A stretch of DNA of 64,000 nucleotides from JABSOG01 sp965277695 (GCA_965277695.1 CBDIDQ010000134.1:66169-130168); one strand, 5' to 3'. Positions 52,415 to 62,078 are shown, counted from the first letter of the stretch. Notes: generated from the sequence alone by a model not told the origin. A program made the numbers and translations.

Positions 52415-53041
52415 TTAATTTACCTCAAGTGATACAACTTCAGGCTTTAAAATTGTAACTCTTTTTAATATAAGCATTTTCTTTGGCACCGTCGGCCAGC
52501 CTAATTTTTCATTATCACCAACTTCAACTGCTTTCATCGCTTCAAGAACCTCAAAACCTTCAACCACAGCACCAAATACCGCGTAACCCCATTTCCGTCC
52601 CGGGTCGAGACTCGGGTTATCATTGACGTTGAAGAAAAACTGTCGTGTCGCCGAGTGTGGCCCGGTCAATCTGGCCATGGCGATGGTGCCTTCCTCATTC
52701 TTCAATCCATTACCGGATTCATTGAATATTGGTTTGCCATCTTTTAACGCTTCATACTGTTGATTGTAACCACCACCTTGCACCACAAACTCACTTTCTA
52801 CCCGATGAAAAATGCTGTTGTCATATTGGCCTTGGGCGACGATAGCAAGAAAATTATTCACGGTTATTTTGGCCCGATGACGGTCTAACTCTATCACCAA
52901 ATCGCCCAGTGAGGTTTCCATTTTAACTTTTGGATAAAGGTTGTCAGGTTGAATATATTGGCCTTGAATATCTGCGCCGATACTTAGAACGGGCAGAAAT
53001 AAAAACAGACCTAAAACGACTGAACGAAAAAGAGACTTCAT
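52415..53041 (-). CDS. Periplasmic cyclophilin-type peptidyl-prolyl isomerase
   Basis: The 208-residue protein has a signal peptide (about 1-22) and a cyclophilin domain: NFLAIVAQGQYDNSIFHRV, FVVQGGGY, GTIAMARLTGPHSATRQFFFNVNDN and the GYAVFG strand. It catalyses proline isomerisation in the periplasm, as PpiA does. ATG 53041 lies four bases after the lipoprotein gene stop; the longer frame overlaps that gene. Confidence 0.92.
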   Translation of the reverse strand: MKSLFRSVVLGLFLFLPVLSIGADIQGQYIQPDNLYPKVKMETSLGDLVIELDRHRAKITVNNFLAIVAQGQYDNSIFHRVESEFVVQGGGYNQQYEALKDGKPIFNESGNGLKNEEGTIAMARLTGPHSATRQFFFNVNDNPSLDPGRKWGYAVFGAVVEGFEVLEAMKAVEVGDNEKLGWPTVPKKMLILKRVTILKPEVVSLEVN

Positions 53042-53045
53042 TGCT

Positions 53046-53633
53046 TTATACCTCGATGTTTTGGCGGACCTGAAGGTCGGCATAAATGGTGTCAAATACC
53101 GCACTCACCAGCTTATTCAGTTCCTGCTCCATTTTGGCAACGTCATAACGCAAAATGCCTTTGTTGGTCGCATTGCCAGTAAAAATTTTACTGAAGGTTT
53201 TGTTGCCTTGGGTTATTTGCAGTTTGAATTCGACGACAAAGGCGGCGTTATATTCAAAGTTGTCCTGTTTGACAATGGCTTCGAGCTGGTTAACCGATAA
53301 AGTGATGGTTGGCGCAACAGCAGGATCGGCATCAATGTTAATACCTTGAACCGCAAAGCCTGTTTGCAGATTATCTTTGAGTTGGTTATTAATCGGTGAG
53401 CTTGACGGATAACTTTGTTTCTTGCCATCGCTATCTGTGACGCGAAGTAAGTGTTTACTTGTGCGTTTATCATCCACCTCGATGGCAAAGCTTTGGCCAT
53501 TGTAAATAGTCGCCATGGTGTAGTTTTTTTGCGGCGCAAAAACCATTGAGTGAGGGCTGCTGCAACCTGTGATAACTGCCAGTGAAATAATCACAAACAG
53601 TGAAAATAACGCCTTTGCTGGTAAATTCTTCAT
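53046..53633 (-). CDS. YajG-like lipoprotein
   Basis: The 195-residue protein has a lipobox VITGC and matches the YajG family (FAPQKNY, IEVDDKRTSKHLLRV, TITLSVNQLEAIVKQ). YajG function is unknown. It overlaps rlmG by four bases (ATGA) and is followed by the cyclophilin gene, so rlmG-yajG-ppiase probably form one transcript. Confidence 0.85.
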   Translation of the reverse strand: MKNLPAKALFSLFVIISLAVITGCSSPHSMVFAPQKNYTMATIYNGQSFAIEVDDKRTSKHLLRVTDSDGKKQSYPSSSPINNQLKDNLQTGFAVQGINIDADPAVAPTITLSVNQLEAIVKQDNFEYNAAFVVEFKLQITQGNKTFSKIFTGNATNKGILRYDVAKMEQELNKLVSAVFDTIYADLQVRQNIEV

Positions 53634-54808
53634 GAATGCGCCTTTTTATCCGCTTTTGTCGCAGATAAAGCTGCTGACAAAACAATGAATTTTTTATTGC
53701 TGTCTAACGTTTGGCAGTGACCAAACAATCGATTGAGTTTGACATGATAAGCGAGGTTGCGGTTGCCGACAATGATCAGTCTGCCAGTGGGCTTTAATAC
53801 ACGACGGGCATCTTTAAACATTTGCCACGCAATGTGATCGGTAACTGCTTGCTGTTGATGAAAAGGCGGATTGCACAAAATAATGTCGGCACTGTCGTTA
53901 GCTTGTGAGGTCAGGCAGTCATCGACAGTAAATTCACATTGTGCCACTTGCTCAGGCAAGTTGCTTTGAATGGTTTGTTGCGCCGAGGCGACCGCCATAT
54001 ACGATTCATCAACAAAAGTGACAGCGGTATTTGGTGATTTGGCTAATAGCGACAAACCAATAACACCATTGCCACAACCCAAATCAATCACTTTGAGTCC
54101 GTTGGTGTCATTAGGCAGGCTATTAATAAATAAACGAGCACCAATATCGAGGCTGTCGCGAGAAAAGACATTCGCATGATTGACGATGGTAAAAGGGGTA
54201 TTTTCCAGCGGCCAGCATTTGGGCTGTTTGCTTTGTTGTGGTGCTTTAGTTAGCGTGGCAAAAACCAGCCGAGATTTCTTTTTGGCCAGACTGGTACGGG
54301 TTTCACCAATGAAACGTTCAAATAATGCCGAGGTTGAATTGTGGATGTCGGTGGTTTTTCCCGCAGCGATGATTTGAGTGCCTGGTTTGAGGCATTGGCT
54401 GAGCTGACCGAGCATAAATTCAAGATAGCCATTATTTTTTGGTAGCTTAAGCAACACCAAATCAATGTCGTTGGGTAGATCATCCATGCTACCCAATTGT
54501 TGGGCTTTGCTGATGGTCAGACCGTTGTTTTCTATATTATGCAGTGCCGCCTGATGAGCGATGAAAGAGTCAACCACACTGACCGGATTGTGCCCGGCAA
54601 ACCAGCAAGATAGCGCCCCGAAGCTGTCGTTAATCAATAAAATCCGACTATTCGGGTTAACTAGGTTCGCTTCCTCGACATGATTAATTAGGTATTCATC
54701 GCTTGAGTCCCAAGCTTGCAAGGTGCGGTTTTTCTGATCTAAAGGCCAGCGGTGCAGTTCAAGCGTCCGATCTAGTAATGTAAATAAGCAAGGTGGTGTT
54801 GAGTTCAT
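53630..54808 (-). CDS. rlmG: 23S rRNA (guanine-1835-N2) methyltransferase RlmG
   Basis: The 392-residue protein has the paired methyltransferase layout of RlmG/RsmC: an N-terminal degenerate domain (LINDSFGALSCWFAGH) and a C-terminal active domain with VIDLGCGNGVIGLSLL and catalytic NPPFHQQ. HANVFSRDSLDIGARLF is a further RlmG signature. Length matches E. coli RlmG. Confidence 0.94.
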   Translation of the reverse strand: MNSTPPCLFTLLDRTLELHRWPLDQKNRTLQAWDSSDEYLINHVEEANLVNPNSRILLINDSFGALSCWFAGHNPVSVVDSFIAHQAALHNIENNGLTISKAQQLGSMDDLPNDIDLVLLKLPKNNGYLEFMLGQLSQCLKPGTQIIAAGKTTDIHNSTSALFERFIGETRTSLAKKKSRLVFATLTKAPQQSKQPKCWPLENTPFTIVNHANVFSRDSLDIGARLFINSLPNDTNGLKVIDLGCGNGVIGLSLLAKSPNTAVTFVDESYMAVASAQQTIQSNLPEQVAQCEFTVDDCLTSQANDSADIILCNPPFHQQQAVTDHIAWQMFKDARRVLKPTGRLIIVGNRNLAYHVKLNRLFGHCQTLDSNKKFIVLSAALSATKADKKAHS

Positions 54809-54955
54809 TGATGATCAGCCACTTTTAAAGAAAAAGTTAAAGAAAAACGAGGGCGAATTTTGCCACGGCACGGGTGAAGTTAAAAGCGATGGGGTTAAAA
54901 AAAGCGGCTGGACGGACGAATCAATCTGATCTTTCGTTACACCCGTACGCTGTGC

Positions 54956-54999
54956 TAGAATCCATCGCCAATTCGTCAGCCTTTAATTAGCCTTTAATT
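54956..54999 (+). promoter_or_regulatory. Extended -10 and 11-nt repeat upstream of bolA
   Basis: TGCTAGAAT (TAGAAT at 54956-54961) is an extended -10 element. AGCCTTTAATT is then tandemly duplicated at 54978-54999. The bolA ATG is at 55024. Confidence 0.4.
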
Positions 55000-55023
55000 T
55001 AATAAAAAGTAGAAGTTAAGCTT

Positions 55024-55353
55024 ATGTCGACCGTCCAACGTATTATCGAAGAAAAACTTGCCACCGCTTTTAGCCCCAGTCACTTGGCAGTGCTCAATGA
55101 AAGCAATAACCACAATGTCGCTCCGGGCTCTGAATCCCATTTTAATGCCACCATTGTCAGCAGTGAATTTGACGGCAAACGTTTATTACAACGTCACCGA
55201 GCAGTCAATAAAGTGTTAAGCGATGAGCTGGCCAATCATATTCATGCACTAGCGTTGCATACCTACACCGAAGAAGAGTGGCAGGCACAAGCGCAGCAAT
55301 CTCCACAATCACCTCAGTGTTTAGGTGGTGAAGGAAAAGGTGGCGACAAGTAA
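55024..55353 (+). CDS. bolA: BolA family protein
   Basis: The 109-residue protein has the BolA fold: IIEEKLATAFSPSHLAVLNES, SHFNATIVSSEFDGKRLLQRHRAVNKVLSDEL and HALALHTYTEEEW. BolA proteins work with monothiol glutaredoxins in Fe-S handling and affect cell shape in E. coli. The last 20 residues are a Gln/Gly tail. It overlaps the next TRAP gene by one base. Confidence 0.92.
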   Translation: MSTVQRIIEEKLATAFSPSHLAVLNESNNHNVAPGSESHFNATIVSSEFDGKRLLQRHRAVNKVLSDELANHIHALALHTYTEEEWQAQAQQSPQSPQCLGGEGKGGDK

Positions 55354-55871
55354 TGCTGTCTAATTTAGCTGCGATAAAATCGGCCATCGAAGGTTTTATC
55401 GACCTGATTGGCCGAATGATTTCATGGTTCACACTGATTATGGTGGTGTTGATGACCCTGATCGTGTTGTTACGTTATGGCTTCAATGTTGGCTGGATTG
55501 CGATGCAAGAGTCGGTCATTTATCTGCACGCTATGGTGTTTATGTTGGGGGCCGCTTATACCCTTAAAGAAAACGAACACGTCAGGGTTGATATTTTTTA
55601 TCAGCGTTTTAGTGCCAAAAACAAGGCTTGGGTAGATTTGTTCGGTAGTCTGTTGATTCTTTTTCCGGTCTGTATGGCGATTTTCTATTTTAGTTGGGGT
55701 TATGTATTGTCATCCTGGGAGCTGCTTGAAGGATCTGGCGAGGCTGGTGGTATTCCGGCAGTATTTGCTCTTAAGAGTTTATTATTGGTGATGCCTGCAT
55801 TGATGATGTTACAGGGCATTGCGACGGTCATTCAACAGTTATTGACGTTAGCTGATAAGGAAAATAGCTGA
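55353..55871 (+). CDS. TRAP transporter small permease (DctQ type)
   Basis: The 172-residue membrane protein has four helices and the DctQ pattern (MQESVIYLHAMVFMLGAAYTLKENEHVRVDIFYQ). It pairs with the large permease that starts at its last base. The set is a tripartite secondary transporter using an ion gradient. Confidence 0.91.
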   Translation: MLSNLAAIKSAIEGFIDLIGRMISWFTLIMVVLMTLIVLLRYGFNVGWIAMQESVIYLHAMVFMLGAAYTLKENEHVRVDIFYQRFSAKNKAWVDLFGSLLILFPVCMAIFYFSWGYVLSSWELLEGSGEAGGIPAVFALKSLLLVMPALMMLQGIATVIQQLLTLADKENS

Positions 55872-57256
55872 TGGAATATGCCCCTATAATTATGTTCGTT
55901 GTGGTTTGTTTGGTGTTGATGCTCGGTTATCCGGTGGCGTTATCACTGGCGGGTACTGCGTTGACCTTTGCCTGGTTTGGTATGTTGACAGGCACTTTTG
56001 ATGGCACCTTCCTTAATGCATTGCCCAGTCGTTTATATGGTGTGCTAAATAATCAAACCTTGCTGGCGGTGCCGTTATTTGTCTTTATGGGCATTATGCT
56101 CGAAAAATCAAAAATCGCCGAAAACCTGCTCGATGGTATGTCGTTAATCTTTGGCCGTTTTCATGCCGGGCTGGGCATATCGGTGGTTTTGGTTGGTATG
56201 TTACTCGCCGCCAGCACCGGGATTGTTGGTGCCACGGTGGTGACTATGGGATTAATGTCGCTCCCGACTATGTTGAAACGAGGTTACGACAAGCGATATG
56301 CCACTGGGGTTATTGCCGCAACCGGGACCTTGGGGCAAATCATTCCACCATCTATTGCGTTGGTCTTGTTGGGTGATGTGTTGTCCACAGCTTATCAGCA
56401 AGCACAATTAAAAATGGGCATTTACTCACCAGAAACCGTCTCTGTTGGCGATTTGTTTGCTGGGGCGATGATCCCCGGCTTATTGCTGGTGGGGTTATAT
56501 ATTATCTACTCGTTGGCGGTTGGTATTTTCAAACCTGATCAAGCGCCTAAAGTGACCCGGGAAGACTTAGAGAGTTTTTCACATAATCAATCCACCGCTC
56601 ATATTCTGCTATCTGCGTTGGTGCCACCGTTGTTGTTGATCTTGGTGGTGTTAGGCTCGATTCTATTTGGTTATGCGACGCCGACCGAAGCCTCCGGTGT
56701 TGGGGCGGTTGGGGCCACTTTATTGGCTTATGCCAAAGGTCAAATGACGCTGAGTAAATTGCAAGAAGTGATGTTATCGACGGTAAAAGTCACTTCAATG
56801 GTCTTTTTAATTTTGATTGGCGCATCGGTATTTTCGTTGGTGTTTCGAGGTTTTGGTGGCGAAGAGCTGATCCACGAAGTGTTTAATCATCTACCTGGTG
56901 GTGAGTTTGGCGCGTTATTGCTGGTGATGACGGTGATTTTCCTGCTTGGTTTCATTTTGGATTTTATTGAAATCACGTTTGTTGTGGTGCCAATCGTCGG
57001 CCCGGTGTTGTTAGCCATGGGCTTTGATCCGGTGTGGTTGGGCGTGATGATCGCTATCAACCTGCAAACCTCATTTTTAACCCCGCCGTTTGGTTTTGCG
57101 TTATTTTATTTACGCGGGGTGACGCCCCCTGAGGTTAAAACCTCAGATATATACAAAGGTGTGATCCCGTTTATTATCATGCAACTGCTACTAATGGTCG
57201 GCCTTTATATCTGGCCGCAAATAGCCACTTGGTTACCCAATTTAATTTACAAATAA
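55871..57256 (+). CDS. TRAP transporter large permease (DctM type)
   Basis: The 461-residue protein has about twelve membrane helices and DctM signatures (NNQTLLAVPLFVFMGIMLEKS, GQIIPPSIALVLLGD, LGFILDFIEITFVVVPIV). It overlaps the small permease by one base. Confidence 0.93.
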   Translation: MEYAPIIMFVVVCLVLMLGYPVALSLAGTALTFAWFGMLTGTFDGTFLNALPSRLYGVLNNQTLLAVPLFVFMGIMLEKSKIAENLLDGMSLIFGRFHAGLGISVVLVGMLLAASTGIVGATVVTMGLMSLPTMLKRGYDKRYATGVIAATGTLGQIIPPSIALVLLGDVLSTAYQQAQLKMGIYSPETVSVGDLFAGAMIPGLLLVGLYIIYSLAVGIFKPDQAPKVTREDLESFSHNQSTAHILLSALVPPLLLILVVLGSILFGYATPTEASGVGAVGATLLAYAKGQMTLSKLQEVMLSTVKVTSMVFLILIGASVFSLVFRGFGGEELIHEVFNHLPGGEFGALLLVMTVIFLLGFILDFIEITFVVVPIVGPVLLAMGFDPVWLGVMIAINLQTSFLTPPFGFALFYLRGVTPPEVKTSDIYKGVIPFIIMQLLLMVGLYIWPQIATWLPNLIYK

Positions 57257-57277
57257 AGAGAGAAGAGAAACGTAATA

Positions 57278-58382
57278 ATGAAACAATTAGTCAATCGGCT
57301 GTTAATCACCACCCTCTCATTAGGTATGGCTGTTGGGCTTGAGTGCTTGCGGCGAACAAACATCAGACACCGGCTCAGCAGCCGCTGCACCGCAAAAAAC
57401 TTTCAAATGGAAAATGGTCACCAGCTGGCCAAAAAACTTCCCCGGGCTGGGCATCGCACCTGAGAACTTCGCCAAAAATGTTGAAGCCATGTCAGCTGGC
57501 CGTTTAAAGATTAAGGTGTACGGTGCTGGTGAATTGGTGCCTGCGTTTGAAGTATTTGATTCGGTGGCCAATGGCACCGCGCAAATGGGTCATGATGCAT
57601 CATACTACGCCAAAGGTAAAATTCCGGCAGCGCAAATGTTCACGGCCATTCCTTTTGGTATGAATGTACAGGAAATGAATGCTTGGTTGCATTATGGCGG
57701 CGGACTGGAATTATGGGAAGAATTGTACGCACCGTTTGGCATTGTGCCAATGGCAGGTGGTAGCACGGGCATTCAGATGGCCGGTTGGTTCAAAAAAGAA
57801 ATCAACAGTATTGACGATTTACAAGGGTTGAAAATGCGTATTCCCGGGCTGGCCGGTGAAGTGCTCAAGCGAGTCGGCGGTATTCCGGTGACTTTAAGTG
57901 GCGGCGAATTGTTTACGGCGTTGCAAAGTGGCGTGATTGACGCTACTGAATGGGTTGGTCCATACAATGATATGGCTTTTGGTTTTTATAAAGCGGCTGA
58001 TTACTACTATTATTCACCTTGGCACGAGCCGGGCGCAACCTTGCAATTTATGGTCAATAAACAGGCTTTAGAAAGCTTACCTGCTGATTTACAGGCGATT
58101 GTTAAAATCGCTGCACGGGCGGCCAATGGCGATATGCTAGAAGAGTATACCGCACGTAATAATACGGCATTAAAGCAGTTGGTGGGCAAACATGGGGTGA
58201 AGCTCAAAAGATTCCCTGATGAAGTATTAGCCAAACTGAAATCGGCAACCGCCGAGGTGATGGCAGAGAAAATCGCCAAAGATCCGGCGATGAAAAAAGT
58301 CTGGGATTCGTATCAAACGTTCTTCCAGCAAGCCAAAGAATATCATGATATATCGGAAAAAGAATATTACTTGACCCGGTAA
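57278..58382 (+). CDS. TakP-like TRAP binding protein, frameshifted at its lipobox
   Basis: The mature part (KTFKWKMVTSWPKNFPG, then AGELVPAFEVFDSVANG and GATEWVGP-like DATEWVGPYND) matches TakP-type 2-oxoacid TRAP binding proteins. The signal peptide MKQLVNRLLITTLSLGMAVGL starts at 57278, but the lipobox LSACGEQ and the rest lie in another frame. One base too many at GGG 57335-57337 separates them, and the mature frame has a TAG at 57321-57323 just upstream. It is either a sequencing slip, a real mutation or, less likely, recoding. An in-frame start within the mature frame would lack a signal peptide. Confidence 0.8.
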
Positions 58383-58408
58383 CACAAAATAACGCAACAG
58401 GAATACTT

Positions 58409-59608
58409 ATGGTTATCAAACCCAAAATTCGTGGATTCATCTGTACCAACGCCCATCCGGTGGGCTGTGCAGAGCATGTTAACGAACAGATAAACTATAT
58501 AAAACAACAAGGTCCAGTGGCCAATGGGCCAAAAAACGTGTTGGTCATCGGGTCTTCAACTGGTTATGGTTTGGCATCGAGGATCACCGCCGCTTTTGGT
58601 TGTGGGGCTAAAACCCTAGGGCTGTTTTTTGAAAAGCCCGGCACAGAAAAAAGAACTGGCTCAGCAGGCTGGTATAATACCGCTGCATTTCAAGCCGCCG
58701 CAGATGCCGAAGGTTTGTGGGCTAAGCACATTAACGGCGATGCCTTTTCTGATGAAATGAAAGATAAAGCGATTGATGTGATCAGCGCCGATATGGGCAA
58801 AATTGATTTGGTGGTGTACAGCTTGGCGTCGCCTCGTCGTACTGATCCAGAGTCTGGCGTTGTTTATAATTCAACCTTAAAACCCATCGGTCAGTCTTAT
58901 ACTGCTAACACCTTAAATACTTCAAGCCGGGCGATTGAATCGGTGAGTGTTGAACCTGCCAACGAGCAGGAAATTGCCGATACGATTAAAGTGATGGGTG
59001 GCGAAGACTGGGAAAGATGGATTGACCGTCTGCATGACGCCGGTTTGTTGGCAGAAAACTGTCAAACCGTCTCTTATACCTACATCGGTAAAGAATTGAC
59101 TTGGCCAATCTATGGTAAAGCGACGATTGGTAAAGCCAAAGAAGATTTAGATCGTGCCGCTGCTGCTATCAGTGAAAAAATGGCTGATGTTAACGGCAAA
59201 GGTTATGTCGCTTCGTTAAAAGCCTTAGTGACTCAAGCCAGCTCTGCTATTCCAATTATGCCGCTGTATATCTCACTGATGTATCGGGTGATGAAAGCAC
59301 AAGGCACTCATGAAGGTTGTATTGAGCAAATTCGTGGTTTGTTTGAACAGTGCCTTTATGTCACAGGTGATGGTGAGCCGGTGATGGATGATAAAGGTCA
59401 CTTGCGAATGGACGGCAAAGAACTGGCTGAGCATGTGCAAAAGCAAATTGCCGATTTATGGCCACAGGTCACTACTGAGAATATCGATGAGCTGACGGAT
59501 TACGTCGGTTATCACAACGAGTTCTTGCGTTTATTCGGCTTTGGTTACGATCATGTCGATTATGACGCCGACATCCCAACCGTCGTTGATATAAACGGGG
59601 TGGTGTGA
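58409..59608 (+). CDS. fabV: Enoyl-ACP reductase FabV
   Basis: The 399-residue protein is FabV, which completes fatty-acid elongation by NADH reduction of enoyl-ACP and is triclosan-tolerant in known cases. It has the nucleotide-binding GSSTGYGLASRI loop (residues 48-59), SAGWYNT, and the catalytic Tyr235-x8-Lys244 pair in WPIYGKATIGKAK. The start follows the TRAP gene by 26 nt with AGGAAT upstream, and it may be co-transcribed with it. Confidence 0.96.
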   Translation: MVIKPKIRGFICTNAHPVGCAEHVNEQINYIKQQGPVANGPKNVLVIGSSTGYGLASRITAAFGCGAKTLGLFFEKPGTEKRTGSAGWYNTAAFQAAADAEGLWAKHINGDAFSDEMKDKAIDVISADMGKIDLVVYSLASPRRTDPESGVVYNSTLKPIGQSYTANTLNTSSRAIESVSVEPANEQEIADTIKVMGGEDWERWIDRLHDAGLLAENCQTVSYTYIGKELTWPIYGKATIGKAKEDLDRAAAAISEKMADVNGKGYVASLKALVTQASSAIPIMPLYISLMYRVMKAQGTHEGCIEQIRGLFEQCLYVTGDGEPVMDDKGHLRMDGKELAEHVQKQIADLWPQVTTENIDELTDYVGYHNEFLRLFGFGYDHVDYDADIPTVVDINGVV

Positions 59609-59655
59609 TCCCCGGTTTTATTTTTTACTCGGTTTAATTTGGCTTTTTTGATGAT

Positions 59656-59682
59656 AAAGGCAACCTTTTGGGGTTGCCTTTT
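59656..59682 (+). terminator. Intrinsic terminator after fabV
   Basis: AAAGGCAACC-TTTTGG-GGTTGCCTTT is followed by a T run. Confidence 0.85.
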
Positions 59683-59725
59683 CTATTCGGCGAACTATAG
59701 TTAACCTGAATACTAAATTAATTAC

Positions 59726-59762
59726 AAATGAGATTGATTCGTATTTATCGCCATGGTTTAAT
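59726..59762 (+). promoter_or_regulatory. Putative Fur box and promoter of the TonB receptor
   Basis: The Fur-type box at 59726-59746 fits the AATGANAATNATTNTCATT type consensus closely, with mismatches in the right arm and centre. It overlaps TTGATT (59734-59739), a -35 that is 17 nt before TTTAAT (59757-59762). Iron repression of the receptor gene is inferred. Confidence 0.6.
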
Positions 59763-59812
59763 AGCGCGAAAACTAGAATCCAAAATCAACTACTATTACA
59801 TGGAATGCCGCA

Positions 59813-61960
59813 ATGAAGCTTAAACGATCCCTCATCGCCACTGCTATTTTAACCCTCCTGTCAACTAACGCTGCTGCTGAAAGCGGCGGTTTTGAACAAA
59901 TTACTATCATCGGCTCAGCTAACGACGTCAATGACATCCCGGGCTCAGGTGCCTATCTCAATAATGATGATATTCAAGAGTTTGAATATACTGACATCAT
60001 GCGTTTATTGTCCTCGGTGCCGGGGGTTTATGTCATGGAAGAGGACGGTTATGGTTTGCGGCCAAACATCGGTATGCGTGGTGTACCGTTGGACCGCAGC
60101 GAAAAAATTACCGTAATGGAAGATGGCGTATTGGCAGCTCCTGCGGCTTATGCCGCACCCGCAGCGTATTACTTCCCAACTTTTGGCCGTATGACCGCCA
60201 TTGAAGTATTGAAGGGTTCGTCAAGTGTGATGTATGGTCCGCGTACCTCGGGTGGCGTGATCAATATGGTTTCTCGTCAAATTCCTGATGAGGAACTCAG
60301 CGGTAGCATGGATGTGGCGTTAGGCGAAGATAATTATCGTAAAGTTCATGGTCATGTTGGCGGTGGAAACAACGAAATGGGCGGCTTGTTGGAAGTCTTC
60401 CGTTATGAAGCCGATGGCTTTAAACGTTTGCCAGTTAACCGTGACAGCGGTTTCGAAAAAAATGATGTGATGGGTAAATTTCGCCTCACATTGGGCGAGC
60501 GCAATAAACATCAAATCGAATTGAAACTTAAATACGCTGACGAAACCTCCGATGAAACCTATCTCGGCCTGACAGGCGCTGATTATAAGGCTAAACCTTA
60601 TCATCGTTATGCCGCCTCGCAATTGGATGAGATGGATACCGAGCACAAGAGTTATCAACTGAACTACGAGTATGAGTTTTCTGATAACACTGAATTTAAC
60701 CTGACCGCTTATTACAACGATTTTCATCGTAACTGGTATAAAGCCAGCAAAGTCGGTGGCAAGAGTTTAGGTAGTGGTGCAGAAGAGCTAGCAGCTGATT
60801 TTGACAACGGTGTTATCGATACCCTGAATGTTGACGTTAAAGCCAACAATCGGGATTATTTATCAAAAGGTGTTCAGGTTCAGTTGATCACTGACATTGA
60901 AGATCATCACCTGACCTTTGGTTTACGTATCCATGAAGATGAAATGGACCGTTTCCAGTGGGTTGATAAATATACCCTTAATGATGATAAAAGCATGACT
61001 GCGGTCAGTGCAGGCGTACCGGGCACAGATTCCAACCGAATTGATACTGGTGAAGCCATCGCTATCTATATTCATGATGAATACAGCTGGGATAACCTAG
61101 TGGTTAAAGGTGGTCTGCGTTATGAAGATATGGATATTGAACGTGACGACTGGGGTAAAACCAATCCGGCGCGTGATGAAACCCCGGCCCATAAAGAAAA
61201 CTCCACCAGTGTGGTTATTCCTTCTTTGGGTGTCACTTACCGAGTCGATGACGAGCTGATTTTATTGGCAGGTGTACAAAAAGGTTTTGCTCCGGCTGCA
61301 CCGGGTAATAGCAATGCCGAGGAAGAAGAGTCTTGGAACTACGAAGCGGGTCTTCGTTATGCCGCAGGTAAATTCTCCGGTGAAGTGATTGGTTTTTACA
61401 GTGACTACGAAAACATGCACGGCAACTGTACGGCTAGTCAAGGCTGTAACGAAGAGAATATCGGTGATCAATTTAACGCTGGTGAAGTCGAAATCGAAGG
61501 TGTTGAGCTTAAAGTGGCTTATGAGTATGGTGCAGCAGGTTATAACGTGCCGGTATCACTGTCTTATACCTATTCGAGCAGCGAGTTTAAGAATGATTTC
61601 AGCTCTGACTTGGGTATCTGGGGTGATGTAGTCAGTGGCGATGAAGTGCCTTATATTCCAGAGCAACAGTTACAGTTCCAAATTGGCTTGAATAGCGATA
61701 ACTGGGATTTCGCCTTGTCTGGTCGTTATCTTGATCAAATTCGTATCGTTGCCGGTCATGGTGACATTATTGATGACGAACGTATTGCCTCAAGAACCGT
61801 TTGGGATGTATCGGCAAAATACAAATTGGCCGATAACCAGCTGATTTATGTCTCTGTTGATAACTTGTTCGATAAAGAATATGTCGGCACCCGTACCCAC
61901 GGTGGCATCCAACCGGGTAAATATCGCACCATGCAAATGGGTTATACCTATTCGTTTTAA
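59813..61960 (+). CDS. TonB-dependent outer-membrane receptor (FecA-like)
   Basis: The 715-residue protein has a signal peptide (about 1-22), a plug domain (about 35-165; VPGVYVMEEDGYGLRPNIGMRG and GRMTAIEVLKGSSSVMYGPRTSGGVINMVS) and a beta-barrel ending in YSF with a terminal aromatic. The plug resembles FecA-type ferric-citrate receptors, but the substrate cannot be assigned. No signalling extension precedes the plug, so it is not a FecIR-type sensor. A Fur-type box lies upstream. Confidence 0.9.
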   Translation: MKLKRSLIATAILTLLSTNAAAESGGFEQITIIGSANDVNDIPGSGAYLNNDDIQEFEYTDIMRLLSSVPGVYVMEEDGYGLRPNIGMRGVPLDRSEKITVMEDGVLAAPAAYAAPAAYYFPTFGRMTAIEVLKGSSSVMYGPRTSGGVINMVSRQIPDEELSGSMDVALGEDNYRKVHGHVGGGNNEMGGLLEVFRYEADGFKRLPVNRDSGFEKNDVMGKFRLTLGERNKHQIELKLKYADETSDETYLGLTGADYKAKPYHRYAASQLDEMDTEHKSYQLNYEYEFSDNTEFNLTAYYNDFHRNWYKASKVGGKSLGSGAEELAADFDNGVIDTLNVDVKANNRDYLSKGVQVQLITDIEDHHLTFGLRIHEDEMDRFQWVDKYTLNDDKSMTAVSAGVPGTDSNRIDTGEAIAIYIHDEYSWDNLVVKGGLRYEDMDIERDDWGKTNPARDETPAHKENSTSVVIPSLGVTYRVDDELILLAGVQKGFAPAAPGNSNAEEEESWNYEAGLRYAAGKFSGEVIGFYSDYENMHGNCTASQGCNEENIGDQFNAGEVEIEGVELKVAYEYGAAGYNVPVSLSYTYSSSEFKNDFSSDLGIWGDVVSGDEVPYIPEQQLQFQIGLNSDNWDFALSGRYLDQIRIVAGHGDIIDDERIASRTVWDVSAKYKLADNQLIYVSVDNLFDKEYVGTRTHGGIQPGKYRTMQMGYTYSF

Positions 61961-62036
61961 AACAAACAGGGGGTAACCTACCGTTGCCATGCGCACCGTT
62001 GTATTAATCGGGGTTTGGCAACGTAATAACCCTCAC

Positions 62037-62078
62037 GGTGGATTACGTTTCATTTGTTCCAAATGAGACTAATCCACC
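62037..62078. repeat. REP-like nested palindrome
   Basis: GGTGGATTA (62037-62045) pairs with TAATCCACC (62070-62078), and inside it CATTTG-TTC-CAAATG forms a second hairpin. It has the look of the GGTGGATTACG...CTAATCCACC REP elements found across proteobacteria. Confidence 0.65.

Noticed and set aside
57333..57337. TTG start for an unshifted TRAP binding protein
   Set aside because: It would place the lipobox Cys at residue 6 without a signal peptide; a frameshift explains the intact signal peptide upstream.
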